DNA from: Lumbricus rubellus
Lineage: Eukaryota > Annelida > Clitellata > Crassiclitellata > Lumbricidae
Assembly: GCA_945859605.1 (NCBI GenBank)
Contig: OX243820.1
Span: 37,998,484 to 38,062,483, forward strand
Length of the DNA stretch: 64,000 nucleotides
Reading direction: 5' to 3'
The notes under the pieces are model-generated. The model saw only the letters and a list, made by a program, of their open reading frames with translations, was not told the origin of the DNA and did not search any database. The position numbers and the translations under genes are program-made. Shown one piece after another: positions 1 to 11,239 of the stretch (its first letter is position 1; every line of letters begins with the position of its first letter).

Positions 1-1600
1 AGTTTATACTTTAGCCAAATAATTGCGAGATTTAAAATTATGACAACTTGCATCGAGTACATGCGCTCATACAAGGCTGTTCTTGTATGTGGACTTTATT
101 TCTTATCAAAATAACCAGCGTCTTGCATCAAGTTATGCCTTCAACTATAATTACAATAACAGATGAACAATAATTATTATTTATTTACTATGCATGCATG
201 AGCTGCTTCCAGCAAATCGATACAGATCATTGTAATAAAAGAGTTGACGCTCTCACAAAGCGACGCCATTGTTTCAAAATGGCCGGCATAGATCTATGAA
301 TGAGTAGAGATGCATTGTGAAGGTTTGCTCCATAGCCTACCTTTCAGTAAATAAAACTCCGCTCTGTTGTAGGCCTAACCAGCGTCGGGAACTGCCAAGC
401 GTTTATGTTGGTATTCAAAGCAAGCTTTCAATGATCATGATCAGTCAAATAATGAACACAACGATCACAGAATATATTCGAGCTACCTGCATTTTTGTTT
501 TGACTAAGTCTGAAACCGGTTTTAGCCATAGCCTATCATGCAGGCTTATGTCGAATGTAGGCCTACAACACGCAGCTATCTAGGCTACAGGCCTGCGTGA
601 AATACTGATTAATTATTATCACATGTAATCGAATACGAAGATGAAAAGAATAGGCCCAATTATTATTGCTAGGCCTATGTTAGGTCCATCACCAGTGTGT
701 GTTTGATCTAGGTATCTTCGAAGAGGTTCCCGCAGTGATGACCGTCCCCAGAAAAATGTCCAGAACTTTTTTTACATCTAGCCTATAGGCCTAGGCCTAT
801 AATTATTGCGTCCCATGAACGATTAGGCTTATACGATGCTTTTAATACTGATTTAATAACATTCAGAAAGTAGGTCAGTATAATTTTCATGCACAGGCCT
901 CTATACGTGTTAAATGTAATAACTTTCATTCCAAGCCTTCTATTAAAGACCCACAAATAAGTTGCTTTTAATCATGGTTTCCCAAAAATGTACTGTTCGC
1001 CATGTCACAAAGCCCAATTTGACTTTTGGCGACGTAGGCCTACATGTATACGCCATTGTGTCCATTTCCCCGACAGTTGCATAAATTATGTCCGCGGATA
1101 ATCATAAATTTCTAACCGGACAAGTTATCGTCCTACTTACATGTAGCAGCTGAAGAATGATTAATAAGTCTTTGTGCAATGAACGAGTTTGAGATAAGCT
1201 GCCCAATACATTAGAAACTTGACATCCTAAAAATAATACAGCCACGATGTATACCAGAAACGTCAAGGAAATAATAATAATTAGGACCTACACATTCAAG
1301 ATCATAGACAATCGCCGATAGTCCTAGGCCTACACAGTAATAATGAAGAAGAGAGATTTCAATAGGACCTAATATTCCGAAAAACCGTTTAATTCGACAA
1401 AAACGTTCGTAACACTACATGGCTTAGGCTAAGGTTCGCATCTGAAATAAAACTGAACAGACAAAAAATACCTATGAAAATATATAAACCAGCTGCATAA
1501 TTACAAATATGGCGACGTTGAAAGTTTAGGGCCTAACTAATTTTCCCATCGGTCATTATTTTTCTGCGTTTGTCGAAAGTTCAGATCATTTTCATTTATC
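1..1600. other. Gene-free AT-rich stretch with TAGGCCTA palindromes
   Basis: I see no coding exon with convincing splice sites here. The notable content is repeated copies of the palindrome TAGGCCTA and close variants, for example near 371, 561, 670, 786, 1038 and 1325. A short ORF at 317-583 has no recognisable features and I do not call it. Confidence 0.6.
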
Positions 1601-1616
1601 GCCTGTCGTTGGTTTT

Positions 1617-1799
1617 TTAACCTTTTGGTTGATTCGTGACAACTTCTGGTTCCTGCTTGATACTAGACATGGTCACATTAGAATTGTGATTATGTTTGTT
1701 TGACTCGTCATCGTCGTCAGGACAGCAATCCGGGCAACAGCAGCACAGACATTTCAGACATGCACAACTCTTGCAAAGTGCACAAAAACATAGGCACAT
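1617..1799 (-). CDS. Cys-rich short ORF or terminal exon, unrecognised
   Basis: This is an open frame of 60 codons ending in TAA. The N-terminal half is extremely cysteine-rich, with about 15 Cys in the first 27 residues including a CLCCCCPDCC cluster. It is followed by an acidic DDDDE run and a polar tail. On the minus strand the first ATG is immediately preceded by a pyrimidine/GT-rich stretch ending in TTGTAG, so it could equally be the last exon of a longer protein. Clustered cysteines beside a hydrophobic or short peptide can be palmitoylation or metal-binding sites, but I do not recognise the family. No upstream exon was identified. It may be a chance ORF. Confidence 0.3.
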   Translation of the reverse strand: MCLCFCALCKSCACLKCLCCCCPDCCPDDDDESNKHNHNSNVTMSSIKQEPEVVTNQPKG

Positions 1800-1800
1800 C

Positions 1801-2372
1801 TACAACAAACGAGGAGCAAAAAACGAAATTGTTAGTCTATCAGTGGCGTTTTGTTTTGCGGACGGAACACTCAGGGAACAGCGTTTCAAGGCCATAATAA
1901 GCTTTTACAACTATTATAGGTCTATATACTAATAAAAAACGCAAAAACTCTAAGCTCGCTATTTTAATTATGAAGTCAGAAGACGCACTTCAATTTACTT
2001 TTTGAGTGTTTAGGCCTATACATACATAATATAGCCTAATACATAATATAATTATATACATACATGTACATGTATATACATATTGGCCTATAGGCCCTAT
2101 ATAGGCTATATGCAGAGAGGCAGTCAGACAGGCAAACAGACAGACAGACAGAAATAGACAGAGATACAGAGACAGAGCGAGCGACAGAGAGATGCTATTA
2201 AAATTTGGACTGAACTGTAGGCCTACAGTAGGCCTAACCTATAGTCTATAATCGGCCTTCTGCCTATATCATCCTTGTTTGTTTGGGTTTTTTTCAAATA
2301 GGCCTACACGCTTCAACAATTTTCCCCCAAACAATATCTTCTTCTTCTTTAGTTCTCTGCCGTCGGGCAGGT
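1801..2372. other. Non-coding, simple repeats and TAGGCCTA motifs
   Basis: No gene is seen. The stretch contains short ATACAT-rich tracts around 2020-2080, a GACA/CAGA-rich microsatellite around 2118-2160, and clustered TAGGCCTA copies around 2085-2235. Confidence 0.55.
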
Positions 2373-2693
2373 TCATATGTCCAATGACTCCACGCATAGA
2401 TCTATCTGTTCTGTGCGTCCCTCTTTAACCCCATTTAACCATCCTTTGTCATGCAGCTTCCAGTCCAGTAGCATTGTTCTTGGTCTTCCTCTTGTCTTCT
2501 TCCCCTCCATTCTTCCCTTGATGATGTCTCTTACTATGGTGTCACTCCTCATGATGTGGCCAATCCAGTTTCTCTGCCTCCTCCGTATTGTCTCCAGCAT
2601 TAACCTTTTCTCACCCATCATCTGCAGTATTTCTTGTGTTCCCTCCACCTGACACGCTCCAATGTCGCTCCATTCTTCGACAAATCCAAACAA
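2373..2693 (-). mobile_element. LINE retrotransposon ORF2 C-terminal fragment
   Basis: The minus-strand frame reads an arginine-rich segment with the pattern RRRQRNWIGHIMR, then GRMEGKKTRGRPR and a basic tail. This is the hallmark of the region downstream of the reverse transcriptase domain in endonuclease-type non-LTR elements (RTE/Jockey-like groups). The polymerase domain itself is absent, so this is a 5'-truncated remnant. It does not look like a host gene. Confidence 0.7.
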
Positions 2694-3221
2694 ATATAGG
2701 CTACGCCAAGTAAAAAGAACGCTTTAAAACGTAGGTCTAGCCCACAAAATAATGTAGGTCTAGCCTACAAATGGAAGATTAATAGGTTATGCAGGCTATA
2801 TTTCATTTAAATTTTCGTCAAAGCGATCAACAAAACTCGTTCAATCGAAATAATATTTATAAACGGATTCAGTAACTGAAGCCGTTTCACCCGACAAAGG
2901 CCTACCTCGATTTCCGATTTCTTTTACGCAACTTTTGCTTATGTTTGGGAACTGATTATGGACAACGCAGTTGAACAAGAACCTATTACACTATGCTCTG
3001 ACTGACAAACCCTGCTAGTCCACACTGACCCGAAAAAACATCGGAATTATCTAAGCTTAGCCTATACATGTACATGTATATGTAGCCTACATACGTAGGT
3101 GACTTCAGATCACACTATCTTTTCTGATTATAGTCAATGAGGTCGATTGCAAAGATAATCGCCTTGGTGATGTCTAATTATTCGCCGCTTAACTAATTAA
3201 TCGGTTTCTATAATAGGCCTA

Positions 3222-3312
3222 GACTTAGACTTTGGTCTTTAGCCTTAAATCCTTAGTCTTAGGCCTTAGGTCTTTAGTCTTAGGTCTTTAGTCTTAGGCC
3301 TTAGTCCTAGTC
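3222..3312 (+). repeat. Tandem CTTAGGTCTTTAGT-type minisatellite
   Basis: About six imperfect copies of a 12-14 bp unit built from CTTAG, GTCTT and TTAG words. No coding role is seen. Confidence 0.6.
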
Positions 3313-3589
3313 CTGCCACGACTTTCCAGGAAGTTCAGTCAACTAATAAATGAGATTAATTATTGTTGGTTTTGGTCTAAGCTTATAGGATATTTACCCA
3401 CGTAATGCAAAATTTGACACACGATTGAAAAAGCTTACACGTGTTACAGTACATGTAGGCTATAGGCTACTATAATTGTATACGGATCGACCATGTAGGC
3501 CTATATTATGCATACATAGCCTAATATTTGCATACATAATTATGTAGTATATATATGAATAGCATGTAGGCCTATGTATATTTGAATGC

Positions 3590-3800
3590 ATGTATGTATG
3601 ATTGTAATGTATGTATGTATGTATGTATGTATGTATGTATGTATGTATGTATGTATGTACATGTATGTATGTATGTATGTATGTATGTATGTATGTATGT
3701 ATGTATGTATGTATGTATGTATGTATGTATGTATGTATGTATGTATGTATGTATGTACATGTAGGTATGTATGTATGTATGTATGTATGTATGTATGCAT
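3590..3800 (+). repeat. (ATGT)n microsatellite
   Basis: About 200 bp of near-perfect ATGT tetranucleotide, interrupted by ACATGTA twice. All overlapping ORFs (Met-Tyr-Val-Cys or His-Thr-Tyr-Ile repeats) are products of the period and not genes. Confidence 0.95.
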
Positions 3801-4241
3801 CTATAGACTATAATTATCTATGTATTACGCATGTATTGCATGCATAGATTGTATACCTATTTAGGCCTGCGCATGTATGTGCGCATGCTCTTGCATTGTT
3901 GGACCTGAATAGTGAATACCAATCGTTTCGTTCTATCTTCTATTCACATAAATGACGCGCTTTGTCTTATGCTAGCGCATTTGCATCTAAAATAAATAAT
4001 TATAGATAATAGAACAGCTATTAATTATTAACAGCGGTTCTATTATAATAGTCTTACGCTGCAGGGAGGTTGAAGGCAACGCAGCACAAAGCCTGCGCGG
4101 TTCGTGGTCTAAGGTAGGCTATACAAGGCCTATAGATGCAGTTTCAAGTCGTAGCTTGTAACTTCTATAGCGCCTCTATCACAGTCGAATCAGTTGCGTC
4201 AATCGAATCAGTGCTGGTGACCGTTTTTAGTGGCATTGGCA

Positions 4242-4373
4242 ATGAACATAGACCTTGCTTTGGATGATGAACTGCTGGCACAAGCCGCACAAGGCACTAT
4301 AAAATCATTTATAGCGGATGTGATAAATCTAAAACGTCTTGATTATGAGCTCAGGAAGGCGATCATGCAATAA
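4242..4373 (+). CDS. 43-codon ORF, unrecognised
   Basis: This short ORF reads MNIDLALDDELLAQAAQGTI and continues to a TAA stop at 4371-4373. It has an amphipathic composition with Leu/Ala/Asp rhythm and few rare residues, which is more protein-like than most chance ORFs nearby. There is no clear Kozak context and no partner exon was found. It could be a micropeptide, a remnant of a transposase DNA-binding region, or chance. Confidence is low. Confidence 0.2.
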   Translation: MNIDLALDDELLAQAAQGTIKSFIADVINLKRLDYELRKAIMQ

Positions 4374-5898
4374 TTCAGCAATGCAAACGGTTTTAGCGTT
4401 ACCTCGGTTATACGGTTGGTTAGTCGCATATGACGCGTTTGCGAGATATTATATAATTTGAACTTGAAATTGAGGGGGTTAGTTGTAGCGACGCTGCATA
4501 TCCGCAGTCAATTATCTGCAACCGAGCTGCGTCACTGTCCATTGTCTATCATGCCACCTTTTGTGTGGGAAAGAAAGAACGCATCCGTCCGAGAACAATA
4601 GGACAGATCGATGCTGGTCATTGTTTAACGGACGCCGCATATCATCGCCGTTACGAAGGCGTCGTTAAAATAAACCTTACCACCATGCAGGCAGGCAGGC
4701 GATTGACGTTCAGCTCTATTGTTGGTGTTGACGTTCAGCAACCGTTGCCAGTGCTTTCAATGTCTCATATGTCTACTCATAGATGATCGTCTGGCTGTAC
4801 GCTGTCTCTGCTGATACCCTGGATAGTTTGCCTCAGCATAATTTTCAGTGCATTTAACAGCAGGAACGCGATCGTCAGCATAGCTTCAGATGTGACAGGT
4901 TAGTAAACGCAACCAGTCACAGGTATTTAAAATTTAATGGACGTAAGAATATATCTAAAAGATAATTAAAATGAGAGAATTAAAATGCTCCAGGTTGTTT
5001 CACTATAATCAGGGACGTAACTAGGATTTTTCGTTTGGGGGGGCTTAAGCCTTAAGTATGACCAATGCTTAATAAAGTGTAAAAGAAGAAGTGCCAGGAC
5101 GCTGTATTGTAATTGGTCGTGCATGAGTGGCGGCGCCGAAGGCGCGAAGTTGCGAGTTCCGAAGGCACGAAGCCCGTCCCGATTTGGGGGTCTGGGGGAG
5201 CGTCGTAAGCTCCCCCAGCGTGGTCTGGGGCGGAGTCCCAGCGTCCAGCGGATTTTTGGCTGTGTCGACCTCAAAATGGAGCCATTTTAAGGCTCTTGTT
5301 TGTCAGCTATTTGTGAACGGAAAAGTCGCGAAAACTTTAAGAATAAGTGGTTTTTCAGTGTCGCAAGGCTCAAGCTATACCAGGATAACAATAAAACTAA
5401 AACTGCTACTGTAAAAGAGAAGGGTTTTGTATTTACCGTAAGCTCCCCAGCGGGGTCTGGGGAGCCCCAGCGACTAGCGCATTTTTGGCTGTATCGACCT
5501 CAAATGGAGCCATTTTAAGGCTCTTGTTTGCCAGCTATTTGTGAACGGAAAAGTTGCGAAAATTGTAAGAATAAGTCGTTTTTCAGTGTCGCAAGGCTCA
5601 AGCTACCAGGATCACAATAAAAATAAAACTGCTACTGTAAAAGAGAAAGGTTTTGTCTTTACTGTAAGCTCCCCAGCGGGGTCTGGGGCGGAGCCCCAGC
5701 GACCAGCGCATTTTTTGCTGTGTCTACCTCAAATGGAGCCATTTTTAGGCAGTCATATGGCCGGTCGTCCGTAACTGCATGTACGCCGTCCATGCGGTAG
5801 TCTATTTAAATTAGCCGTAAGCATACAACGGCTTGATTTCATTTGGGGGGGCTTCAGCTTCGTTTGGGGGGGCTTAAGCCCCCCCCCAAGCCCAACGC

Positions 5899-7943
5899 CA
5901 GGGTTGTAACGAGTGGGGGGGGCCTGGGGGGGCCTGGCCCCCCCCCACTTTTTTATCAGGGGGGCCTAATATGAGAACGGACCCCCCACTTTTTTTATGA
6001 GAGGGCCCTCCCACTTTTTTGAGAAAAGAGAGGAAAAGTGGTCCTTAAAATCTTTCCAAAAAAGAGCTAAGCCACAGTAAAGAGCAAAGCGACAGTTGGA
6101 AATAGCTGTTGAGGTCGAATATAGTTTACTTCCATTATTTCATTACAGCCTTTTAATTGGAGTGTCTCTGAAATCTTGTCTTGTTGATCGATCTCTTTAT
6201 TGATCAGTTTCGATCTCTTGTAAAAAAAACGACGACAAGAGTAAAGGCAAAGGATCACCTTAGAAATTCAGACAATTGCAGTTTTTTCAATAGCCTACAG
6301 CCTACAGGTGTTACAAGCTACTTGAAGCTAGTACTAGTAGTAACTTACTAACTTTTCGTGTATCAGACCTACGTGAGTACGTGTATCCTACTAGTTTTTT
6401 GCAATGTGCGGTCAATCCCGTCATAGTAGCTACTAGCAACGTGTTTCACGAAACTGTGACGAAACGGCGGAAATCGGTTGCCACCTAGAAAAATCGATCC
6501 CCTTACTTATTTTTCTGTTTTATTTTTACCCGAGGTTGTAAAAGGCCGCGCATGCGCATGTCGTTGGTGTTTTTTATTAAGTAAAATATTCCGCTCGATA
6601 AATTATTAAATACATTGTAGGTGTGAAGAAATGCTGCCAAGCGTTTAATTCAGGTTTATGTTAGAATAAGATTAATTATACTGATTTAGGGTAACTTTAT
6701 AGAGATATTTTGGAAGGTTTTTGTAGGTGGGCGATAATACCGAAAATTGCGTTACTTATGTTGGTCCAAATCAAACGTGAAATTTGAATCTGTTGACCAG
6801 TACTTCAGAGTACAGTACTACTTGGTGTTAGATAAAGTCACTGCTAGTATATGTGAACGGTTTGAATCATCCGCATGGAAAATAATGCACTGTATGGAGA
6901 CAGTGTTGGTTCAGAGCTGCCGTGGAGAAGAACCCCTTCTGCGTGACATTGAAAGTATCTTGATGCATGCTTCTGGAGACTTGGACAAAGATCTTGTGGG
7001 GCAGCTATCGCAGCTTCGGAACATCCCAATGTCAACAGAGGAACGCAATGGCATGACATCATTTTCAGACATTTTGAAGCTGCTGAAGAAGGAACGTGCG
7101 CTCCTACGTCTCCTACCGCAAGTTGTAAAACTTGTGAAGTTAGTCTGCATACTTCCCTGTTCGGCTGCAACACCTGAACGATCGTTTAGCCAGTTGCGTC
7201 GAATCAAGAACTACATGCGGTCCACAGTGACTCAGGAAAGACTCAATCATACAATGATTGCAGCTGTTCACTGTGACAAACTTGAAAACATCGACATCAA
7301 CAAAGTCATGAACGAATTTATTATGCGAAACGAACATCGACGTGCAACGTTTGCAAAATTGCAATAACATGTAAACAAAGGTCCAAAGCTAGACTACAAA
7401 TGGACATTGTAGACTACAAGTCTTCAGAATGTTTAGATGCCTATATCGTCGCTACGGTCGCTTGCCATTCCACTAATCTAGGGATATGTCCAAATTGAGA
7501 TATTCCCATTTTTTGTTTCAAATGTGTACATCAAATAATTCACAATTTCACATCAAATTTTAAGAGTCAAGACTTGCCGTACAGAAGTCGGCTGCATTAG
7601 TAATAGTACTTAAACTCTAATAGACTCAATGATCCTACGATAATCCTATAACTCTACGATATTTCCGTCTTTTTTCTCTGTTGTATTTTCATATCCCGTC
7701 TGACACGTCTCCACTCTATTTTCACCCAATTTCACCCATTTATACTCTAATTAGAGAATTAATTTGGGACTTTTGAAGCTGCCCCATTTGTTAGTAAGGC
7801 TCCCCAGGGCCCCCCCCCCACTTGGGGGGGCCTTGTGAAAAACTGGGGGGGCCCTTTAAAAAAATTTTTTGCGCTTCGCGCCAAATAAATCCACTACGTC
7901 CTATTTAGGCCCCCCCACTTTTCTAAACCTCGTTACACCCCTG
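5899..7943 (+). mobile_element. Inner hAT element nested inside the outer hAT
   Basis: The terminal inverted repeats are CAGGGTTGTAACGAG at the left and CTCGTTACACCCCTG at the right. The flanking perfect 8-bp target duplication is CCCAACGC at 5891-5898 and 7944-7951, lying within the outer element. The interior contains G/C-homopolymer-rich ends and a decayed transposase (6747-7367). The nesting orders the insertions: the outer element came first, the inner one second. Confidence 0.88.
6747..7367 (+). pseudogene. hAT transposase C-terminal fragment (dimerisation region)
   Basis: The ORF of 206 codons contains the hAT C-terminal dimerisation signature. A hydrophobic LVKLVCILPCSAATPERSFS segment (about residues 129-148) is followed by an RRIKNYMRSTVTQERL block. 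The PCSAATPERSFS pattern is characteristic of the hAT family closest to the THAP12/ZMYM-type host-domesticated proteins. The zinc finger and the first parts of the RNase H-like catalytic core are not found upstream in frame, so the copy is truncated and presumably inactive. It lies inside the inner element, which explains its presence. Confidence 0.85.
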
Positions 7944-7973
7944 CCCAACGCTAGTTACGTCACTGACTATAAT

Positions 7974-8374
7974 ACGTTGTGAACGTAGGTCTGTTCTTTG
8001 ATAGACAACTGCACTGTAGCAGAGTTTAATAATAAGCAGAACATCAAATTAATAATGCTGAATTAAGGGCCTAATATGCCAAACAAAATTTTGTCGAGGG
8101 CATGCAACGACCTCTGTTGTCATAGGTCCTCGTCAAATCTGGGTCCATCCAACCTACTGCGGGTGTTGAGAGAAAAATTATATCACTTTCTGATAATCTG
8201 ATCTTAGATTACACCGAGTTGGAATCGATCGGGTCACATAAGAATAGATTAATCCTAATAAGTAAAATTTGATTTGATCAGATTAGATTAGATTATATTA
8301 GATTAGATTGGATTGTAAGTGACGTTCTTCGTTGCTGTCTATAACGAGTTATAATTAATCCGACTCAGCTGGAA
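7974..8374. other. Upstream region of the two-exon gene
   Basis: No ORF is seen. There is a GATTAGATTA-type short repeat around 8265-8312. This is the likely promoter/5'UTR interval of the gene starting at 8375, but I see no recognisable core promoter element. Confidence 0.4.
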
Positions 8375-9674
8375 ATGTCTTCCTCGTACGCTCTACCTCT
8401 CTACCCAACTCCGGATCGGCTTTCTTCGTCACGAGTAAGAATGGTCAAACCTTGGAACAACATGGAGAAGCAGGAGAAGGACGATGAGGACATCCAGTAT
8501 CAGAGCCTCACCGAACCAGCGATAAACTTCGTTCAGCAGCCAACACAGGTTCGATTTTTATCAGAATGTCACTAGGCCTAATACGCTGATGATGATAATT
8601 AGGCCTATAATAATAATAATAGCGATAATCATAATAATGATAACAATGGCAATAATATTAATTTAGTCTGTAAATGAGTTTGTCAGTGGCATTAAGAAAT
8701 AAATGTATATAATAATGATAAAAGAATAAATGTAAAAATATAATAGCCTAATAATAGGGCCTAATAATAATAATAATGTCAGTAGGCCTATTATAGTAAC
8801 AGCAGGCCTAGTATTAGTGGTGGTAGTAGTGGTGGTGGTAATGGTGGGGTGATGGTGGTGGTAGTGGTATTAGCAGTAGGCCTAATAGCAGTACGTATAG
8901 TACCGGTAGGCCTATAAGTATTATAGCCTAGTAGTATTGCTAAGAATAATAAGAAAATATGAAACGTTCACATCTCGTTTACCAACAAAAAGAGCAGTAG
9001 GGTCAGCCATGGGCGGAGTTTATCAGGGGCTAGGGGGGGCTAAGCCCCTCCAAGAAGGCCCAAATTCAATTTTTTACCATGAAAACGGTATCCTTTTTCT
9101 GGGTTAGCCCTCCCAAACTCCGCCCATGGGGTCAGCGAGGTCATAAACGGTCGATTGGGAAAGACCACCTAGCGTTTACGTAACTCAAATTTATACACGC
9201 ACTTAATAATTAATAAGTGTATCGTTGCCTGTTTCATTGTGACAGTCGGAGTCGTCACCAGCATTCATGGTCGATCTGTCATCATCTGGTCGTCGCATCA
9301 GTTCCTACAACGAGAACCCCGTTCGCTTCAACCGGACCCTGCTCGACACCCGGATGAAGGTCGTCAAAGCGATGGTCTACTCGTCGTACAAGGCCCTCGA
9401 GCAACAGTTCGAGCTGGAACAGCAGCGGAACGCCGAGCTGACGCAGAAGGAACAGGAGGCAGTTCTTCGTAACAAGAAGAACATCCGCAGACAGCTGTTC
9501 CGTGGACAGAAGTTGGATGAGGTTCAGACGTCCGTCGTCAGTTATGACTTCGCGTCGTCACAAAATGCTGAAGCAGATCTGCAGATGGCGAAGAGCATGC
9601 TGGGATTGGTGACGTCAGTGAAGAGCAACAGAGAACGATACGAAGCGAGTCTCAAGTCAAGGCTGCAGTCATGA
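8375..9674 (+). CDS. Uncharacterised 200-residue coiled-coil-like protein, two exons
   Basis: Exon 1 is 8375-8548 and exon 2 is 9246-9674. The donor is CAG|GTTCGA and the acceptor is GTGACAG|TCGGAG, both phase 0, joining 58 and 142 codons. The N-terminus is Ser/Pro/Asp-Glu rich and likely disordered. From about residue 85 to the end it is charged and heptad-like (LEQQFELEQQRNAELTQKEQ, then basic RNKKNIRRQLFRGQK), suggesting a helical or coiled-coil cytoplasmic or nuclear protein. There is no signal peptide or transmembrane segment. I do not recognise the family. GC-rich codon use in exon 2 contrasts with the AT-rich flanks and supports real coding. The intron carries a hAT-type MITE (9008-9128). 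Confidence 0.75.
8580..9000. repeat. Intronic AATAATAAT/GGTGGTAGT simple repeats
   Basis: Low-complexity ATA/AATG runs and a TGG/TAG trinucleotide tract (about 8815-8875), interspersed with TAGGCCTA copies. All of this is intronic. Confidence 0.6.
9008..9128. mobile_element. 121-bp hAT-type MITE in an intron
   Basis: The terminal inverted repeats are CATGGGCGGAGTTT and AAACTCCGCCCATG. They are flanked by the perfect 8-bp direct repeat GGGTCAGC at 9000-9007 and 9129-9136. The interior is G/C homopolymer-rich and has no ORF. It lies between the two exons of the 8375-9674 gene. Confidence 0.85.
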
Positions 9675-9731
9675 TAGAAGAACCGCAGTTAAACGATCTG
9701 CTATGACTTGTTCTTGACACGACGGAACATG

Positions 9732-9871
9732 CAGTGTAAGAATTGTGGAAAAATAACGGGGGGAGGGGGTTTGGACAATTACCCACTTGAAATCGGGGTG
9801 TGAAAACAGATTTTAACATGGGACTCTAAGAAAGACTGGGGGGTTAAACCCCCCCAACAATTCTCACCCTG
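9732..9871. mobile_element. MITE, CAGTGTGAGAATT family, copy 1
   Basis: The ends are CAGTGTAAGAATTGT and ACAATTCTCACCCTG. The flanking octamers are GGAACATG (9724-9731) and AGAACATG (9872-9879), identical at 7 of 8 positions. Two relatives lie at 25613-25756 and 25860-26042. This copy sits 57 bp after the stop codon of the 8375-9674 gene, probably in its 3'UTR. Confidence 0.8.
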
Positions 9872-9879
9872 AGAACATG

Positions 9880-11239
9880 AATAGTACAATGTAATAGTAT
9901 GCTACTTGTTTCAAAAAATTTTCAGTGGTTTATTTAACAATCATTATTATAATAGACAGATTATTATCGAGTTTTTGCCCCCAACTTCCTTCCGTTTCAT
10001 ATTCATTCGTCTTAATCCCTTATCTCCATGCGTGCAAGTGCATAACCTAGGCTACTAAGCGGCTGGACCCTTAGTCAACTTCTGATTTCAAAAGGATGTC
10101 TGTTCCGGGATCCAGAACCAATCGTTGTGAGAGAGTAAACTGCAGTGGTGTTGTGCCGTTCCCCCACTTTTTTCCAGGGATAATGGAATATTAACACTAC
10201 TAATAATAATAATATTATTATAAAGAGCGTTCCCCCACTTCATTTTTTAGGACTACACTACTGGTAAACTGTGATGTAAAATATCCACTGAATTAAAAAT
10301 TGTTGGTTTTGTATTTGATGTGAACTAACTTCACGTATTCAAATGTATTATAAAGTCTGCAAATTTATGATATAAATTATTCTAGCGCCTCTCACAGTGC
10401 ACATTGACCAGAGTTCAATTGTAATCGTAAATTTATATAGCACCACTTCAGGAGAAACTCCTCAGATGAGCTCCCGACCCGATAGCACCAAACCACAAAC
10501 GAGTGAATGGGAGCATGTGAATGGACAAAAGACATGCACAGCTATTTCAAAGAATAGGCCACAAAACCATGACTTCGCTACTTTTTACCTTACACTAAGT
10601 CTAACCCAAAGACCATGGCAAATGGCAGCAGCTATACAACAGTTTAGCTCAACACAAAACAAATGTTTTCAAATATTTTCACAGAAGAAAAATCGTGTTT
10701 AATCTGTGTGAAAACCCCACCAAAAATAGCTGCAAATCGTCTGCCATCATGAACTACACAAAACCAGTAAAACTCTTAAATTACTGACTCATAAAACTCG
10801 TTGAATGTTCGTATCTTAATCAGTTGTCTTGAAACTAAAACTAATGCAATAAATTTAGATTTGTTAAAAAAAGAAATCGTCGTTTAATCACGAATGCGTT
10901 AATTCCCAATGTATCTAGCAACATAGTCAACAGTCAACTGTTGAATAAAGGAAACGTGAATTCCTGTAATCAGTAAAGCTCAATGTATCTCCGTGTCTTC
11001 GATATATTCAACCTGAAACCAACATAAACAATCAGTTTATAAATAAAAATGTTCATTCAAATCTGAAGAAAGATTTGTGAGACTAGTTATCAATACGTGC
11101 TTTCATCATTGAATTACTGAAACTGTATTCAAACTATTTTTTACAGAAGTCGACTCAATCCGATGAATATTCCTGCCTAAAACATTTTTTATACTGTCTA
11201 ATTCTTTTAATTAACTACTCGAGACCTTCCACTTTGGCT
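9880..11239. other. Convergent intergenic / 3'UTR region
   Basis: This lies between the + strand gene ending at 9674 and the - strand gene ending at 11407. A LINE-tail relative is present at about 10425-10490. I could not assign polyadenylation signals confidently. The ORF at 10397-10702 overlaps the repeat and is not supported. Confidence 0.5.

Larger units (their letters stand above)
5010..7965. mobile_element. Outer hAT-type DNA transposon, host of a nested insertion
   Basis: The ends are inverted: CAGGGACGTAACTAG at the left and CTAGTTACGTCACTG at the right. The element is flanked by the perfect 8-bp direct repeat ACTATAAT at 5002-5009 and 7966-7973. An 8-bp target duplication plus CA...TG ends is diagnostic of the hAT superfamily. 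Without the inner insertion the element is only about 0.9 kb. It carries two tandem copies of a roughly 220-bp unit (about 5250-5720) ending in CCCCAGCG-rich sequence. No transposase of its own is visible, so it is non-autonomous. Part of the same internal sequence recurs inverted at about 32105-32530. Confidence 0.88.

Noticed and set aside
5127..5774. ORFs of 72-95 codons within the outer hAT
   Set aside because: They lie in two tandem non-coding repeat units of the transposon and have no domain.
10397..10702. 101-codon plus-strand ORF downstream of the two-exon gene
   Set aside because: It overlaps a LINE-tail fragment, has no domain and no supporting splice signals.
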